Source: Urechis unicinctus
Taxonomy: Eukaryota > Annelida > Polychaeta > Xenopneusta > Urechidae
Direction of reading: 5' to 3'
Assembly (NCBI GenBank): GCA_034190875.2
Contig: CM067350.1
Span: 80,629,423 to 80,693,422, forward strand
DNA length: 64,000 nt
Positions 56,900 to 64,000 of the stretch are shown one piece after another (position 1 is the stretch's first letter; each line of letters opens with the position of its first letter). The notes beneath the pieces are model-generated. The model worked only from the letters and a program-made list of their open reading frames with translations, was not told the origin of the DNA and searched no databases. Made by a program: the position numbers and the translations under genes.

Positions 56900-57770
56900 A
56901 ACCTGTTTCGTGATAATTTAATTCGAGCTTGGTTACGTTCTTTGATAGCTTTTTGACATTCTTGGATCACTCTAAGTGGCTAGATTTATTTCCAGTTATT
57001 GCGTGTTGCCTCCCTACGCTAATGATCTTCTCTAATTTGTTGTATGTATCTTCTGCAAATATGTCTTCTGTTATTTTGCCATTAAATATTGTTTTAAATT
57101 TTAGATCCCAATTTCCCTGTTGCATCTTTCCTTAACTGATATGCTTTGAATACCTTGTTGGATGTAACACATTTGAGAGATCTATTAACTAATTTCCTAT
57201 TCAGTGAATATGAGTTGGGATTTATCATTTAATATAACCGTAGGGTTATTTTCAATTACCTTCTTCAATACTATTTACAGCCTCATACAGCACGAGGAGA
57301 GTTGTCATCCCCAACGTCGATGTAATTATTTTAATTTGAACAAATGCCAACATTCTTCAGCTTTTTTTACTGTTATCATCGTATTTATTATTGAAATGAT
57401 TTTTTGATATTTTGATGTTCTATTTCATTTCCCGTTTTTATAAGTTCATATTAAAAATAGTTTTGCAACAAATAGGCAATCATCCCTTAGGCTAATTTTC
57501 TCACCGTTCATATGACAGTATAATTTACCTGTGTATAATTTGCTAGAGGCTTGAGAAACGTCTCTTTAATGCATATTATATGCTGCTTATTCAAAGATTG
57601 GTCATTGTGCTGCGCAAGTTCGTTATTATTACTTCGCAATTCATTTGCATTTTATTGCCATACATTGAACATCAGGGATAATTTAATCAAGCATAGTGTT
57701 TAAGTGATGATTGATTTATTCATGTTCTTGAACGTGTTTGATTTTAGTTGTTGCGGTCATAATTGATCAA
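56900..57770 (-). pseudogene. LINE ORF2 endonuclease relic
   Basis: Minus-strand reading has the end of an AP-type endonuclease domain and its linker: GNWDLKFKTIFNGKITEDIF, then YNKLEKIISVGRQHAI (57110-56990), and upstream (about 57240-57200) a decayed LNDKSxxxHIHSE stretch like the LNDGSPTH block of Jockey/CR1-type endonucleases. Position directly downstream of the gag-like ORF1 relic on the same strand supports it. The RT domain is not present below 56900. Heavily frameshifted. Confidence 0.55.
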
Positions 57771-57781
57771 ATCTCGTCTCA

Positions 57782-58560
57782 TTAAATTGCTGTTTGTAAG
57801 TATGTATAGGAGATATCTGCAACAATTCTTACCTTCTTCTGTTTGCTCAGCTGAGCTCTAATGGCTGTGGCTGTGTTGGTAATAAATGCAGTGGTAGAAG
57901 TCTTTGTGAATTGAATTGTGTTGCATATTGATTGATATCCGAATCGTGCTCTTAGGGTGTGTTTTTGAGCAGTAGTTATATATCTCGCGAACATAGTGTG
58001 ATAAAGAGGAGCCAAAGCGTCTGTGTTCTCGGTTGTTGCTTTGTTTGAATTGTTGTGCTAGGTCTGCGTATGTTAAACAGTGGGCTGTGTTGGTTGTAGT
58101 TATTTGCTCTGCTACGTGGTAGTCCCTACACTCTGTATATGCAGCACTTTTGGGATCACAACAACTAGAGCAAGTATTGGTGACATATTGACATTGCCCA
58201 TAATAATAGTTTACACAACATTTGTGGCAGGTTCGCTTGTTGGTACAATATATTGCTGCATTCCCACATTGGTTACAGTTAAAGCACCTTATAGGCGGCG
58301 AAATATATAGCTTTACAAGGACTTGGACTTGGATCTTGGACTTTGCTAGGGAGGAAATCGGATTTGAAAGAGATAATTGTTGACTCTTCTGGGGCGTCTT
58401 TTCCCAGTTGACTGGCGTAGGATACGTTGGCAAAGTTCCAAACCATTTCACCTTCTTGTATCTCGTGGGTGAAACCATGAATTATAACTTTCCCAAGTTT
58501 ATTTTGGCGGGGTTTAGTCCAAAATTGCCTATATTCAGAATTAACTCGCCCAAGTGTGTT
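57782..58560 (-). pseudogene. LINE ORF1 (gag-like, zinc-knuckle) relic
   Basis: One frame (58478-57858) is open for 206 codons. A central Cys-rich block, PPIRCFNCNQCGNAAIYCTN then KRTCHKCCVNYYYGQC and CSSCCDPKSAAYTECRDY, is the triple zinc-knuckle array of Jockey/CR1-type ORF1 proteins. Some Cys/His positions are replaced, for example the usual His of the first knuckle is Asn. Upstream in the neighbouring frame, about 58560-58450, [18 protein letters not shown] is the end of its N-terminal domain, so one frameshift lies at about 58450. The relic abuts the (TA)n tract of interspersed repeat copy 2. Confidence 0.72.
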
Positions 58561-58587
58561 ATTATCGAACAGAAAACTTAAAGCAAA

Positions 58588-62283
<3,696 letters not shown>

Positions 62284-63250
62284 AGAAGAGCTAATCAAAC
62301 GGATGTGTTGAGGTGAGTCTCCAATATGTTGTGGTGACGTACGTCACCGCTGTGGTCCAAGGGCCTTATAACCAGGTCAGGGATCACCGCAGATTAAAGT
62401 ACGTACTTTGAATAAGGTCCGTCCCTCGATTAACGTACGCCGTACCTTAATCTAAGGACGGTAGTATTAGTACATGGGTAAATCGATGTTACACCTTTGC
62501 TTGCGATACAGCCCGCTCTGTCGGTGAAAATTCACTCGGCACTCGCGTATGACATCATGAGCTATATTTAGGAACAGGGAAACACATGAGATGTCACTCG
62601 AGGAATCCCCTAACACCTTGTCAAATGTCAACAATGGCAGTTGTTGCGCCGTGGTGTTCTGTTTTCCGTGCTTCCTCTATAATACAAGACATTGGTAAGA
62701 CTTTTTCGTTATATGTACACATAAAGTAAACACTCGTCAGTCATTATCAAATAATTTTGTTGAATTTGTATGTCCGCATTTGATGATATTGAGGTTGAAA
62801 TAGACCGACTGTAGAATCAGAATCGGCGCGTACTTAAAACAAAGGACGTCGCGTACGTCAATCTAAGTACTAACGCAGTCGAGGGAGTTAGCCACATGTT
62901 CAGTTATATTTCAATTCCCAATCCACATTAACTTATTATTGGAATACCCTGATATAAGTTGTTGGTCAAATGCCTATATATAAGCTTTCAAAGAGCATAG
63001 TAATTATCAACAGTGGACATATTCTCTTGCACCATTGATTATGCAGGCTGATGCATGCTATGACCCTATGTCAACAAATAATTTACCAACCAAACATTGC
63101 CTATGTGCCCACTCTCCTCTGTCCAATAACACACCCTTCCCAAATGATTGCACAGTTTAATCATGGAACACAAATGACTGGAAAAATATTTTTTTAAATA
63201 TAATGCTTAATGTAGAAGTGGTTAGTCTATTTTATTCTTGTTGCTTACAG
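62284..63250. other. no gene; short CRE-like palindrome
   Basis: At 62333-62348 GGTGACGTACGTCACC is a perfect 16-base palindrome with two TGACGT half-sites (CREB/ATF-like core). GTACG-rich words recur near 62400-62450 and 62825-62860. Nothing else is recognised. Confidence 0.45.
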
Positions 63251-63863
63251 GTAAAATGCCTTTTCAAAGTGTATGTGCCAGTGACATTCTGCACAACCAG
63301 TGGTACGTATCATCAGCAGCTAGTTGAAGTCAACACATCCCAAGACCAAGCAGGGACAAACTTCTCTAATTGTCCAAAATCCCAAAGACCATAGAAGTAC
63401 TTCAAAGTATGTGCAAGATATTCTTGAGGAAGAAGTTGCTTTCCGTACAAAGCTTGCTGAGTACCTTCTCACCCCTAAAGTAACAAAGCCACATATGTCC
63501 CTGAAAGGAGATCCATTAGATCCAGAACTCAAACATTTCTGCCAACTTGCTAGAGAAAAGCGTGCAAAGTATGTGGAGTGTTATATAAATTATGATGCAA
63601 CAGCTGCATTATTCAAGCCAAAACCTCCCCAATTTAAGGAGCACCCAGTATTTATCACTGATAAAGAGCACCATACACATTTGTAGAAAATCAAACTGTT
63701 GCTGAAATAAAGAGAATGATTGAAGATGAAATCCAGGGGATGAATGAATCAGCAGTTGGAGAAGCTTTGCTTTCAAGCTGGAATGAAATAAAGAAGTAAA
63801 AAATCTGTGCTGCTTGACTTTTATAGAGAAATTGAGGAATATGCAAGTCAAAATGTTATACAA
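63251..63863 (+). CDS. unrecognised candidate exon(s) near window end
   Basis: A plausible acceptor (TTGTTGCTTACAG, ending 63250) opens a plus-strand region. A 120-codon frame from 63324 includes SKYVQDILEEEVAFRTKLAE, LTPKVTKPHMSLKGDPLDPE, KHFCQLAREKRAKYVECYIN and FKPKPPQFKEHPVFITDKE, then after a frame change near 63680 VAEIKRMIEDEIQGMNESAV and GEALLSSWNEIKK to a stop at about 63797. It has a charged, helical composition; no family is recognised. One frameshift and the preceding alternative frame suggest a decayed gene, possibly transposon-derived. Confidence 0.35.
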
Positions 63864-64000
63864 GCAATTGTCAGTGAAGCTGAAACATGAAGAAGAAAAA
63901 AGTTAAGCAGCTGGCTTTCTCCTGGCATGGGCTACAGAAGTACTCTCTGACATCTACATTGCACTCCGTCCAGCCAATACATTTGCGATGAACCCATGTG
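63864..64000. other. window end
   Basis: No feature recognised. Confidence 0.3.

Overview
This is a repeat-dense animal genome segment, not a bacterial or organellar one. Broken coding regions are interrupted by GT-AG introns. There are relics of LINE, DIRS-like and Ty3/gypsy-like retrotransposons, relics of virus-like large DNA transposons (Polinton/Maverick or adintovirus type), long (TA)n tracts and more than a dozen minisatellites. The mix suits a marine invertebrate, but the sequence does not let me name a phylum. All family names come from motif recognition by eye; no database search was run.

Layout. 0.3-1.3 kb: CR1-like LINE reverse transcriptase relic (minus). 1.7-5.1 kb: relic A, a degraded virus-like element (minus) with a family-B DNA polymerase, a double-jelly-roll-type capsid protein and two small genes. 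5.6-12.1 kb: seven tandem-repeat arrays and no convincing gene. 12.3-14.9 kb: copy 1 of an interspersed repeat that recurs at 58.6-62.3 kb and, inverted and partial, at 24.5-25.1 kb. 15-19 kb: quiet sequence with one or two candidate host exons. 19.6-23.0 kb: a (TA)n tract, a Ty3/gypsy-like pol relic and a DIRS-like gag/RT relic. 25.7-27.1 kb and 53.2-54.6 kb: a 1.4-kb direct repeat pair.

29.6-41.4 kb: element B, the best-preserved and most informative object, a Polinton-type element. On the plus strand are a small spliced gene and a protein-primed-type DNA polymerase B with four introns. On the minus strand, converging on it, runs a block: zinc-finger protein, 227-aa protein, packaging ATPase, small hydrophobic-tail protein, PW-like protein, integrase remnant, penton-like (PY) protein, pX/pVI-like basic protein, major capsid protein, adenain-type protease. 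Together these are a replication, virion-assembly and maturation set. Most members carry one or two disabling changes, and the integrase is largely deleted, so the copy looks dead but not ancient.

43-47 kb: minisatellites, a fold-back repeat and (TA)n. 47.5-51.4 kb: a 3.9-kb cut-and-paste DNA transposon with inverted ends, sitting inside a (TA)n tract, with a spliced transposase I cannot assign to a superfamily. 51.4-52.2 kb: TA-rich tract. 54.7-55.4 kb: unrecognised coding-like stretch. 56.9-58.6 kb: LINE gag and endonuclease relic (minus). 59.5-60.5 kb: about 1 kb of TATG/TCTG tetranucleotide inside the second copy of the interspersed repeat. 63.2-63.9 kb: an unrecognised possible exon running towards the window end.
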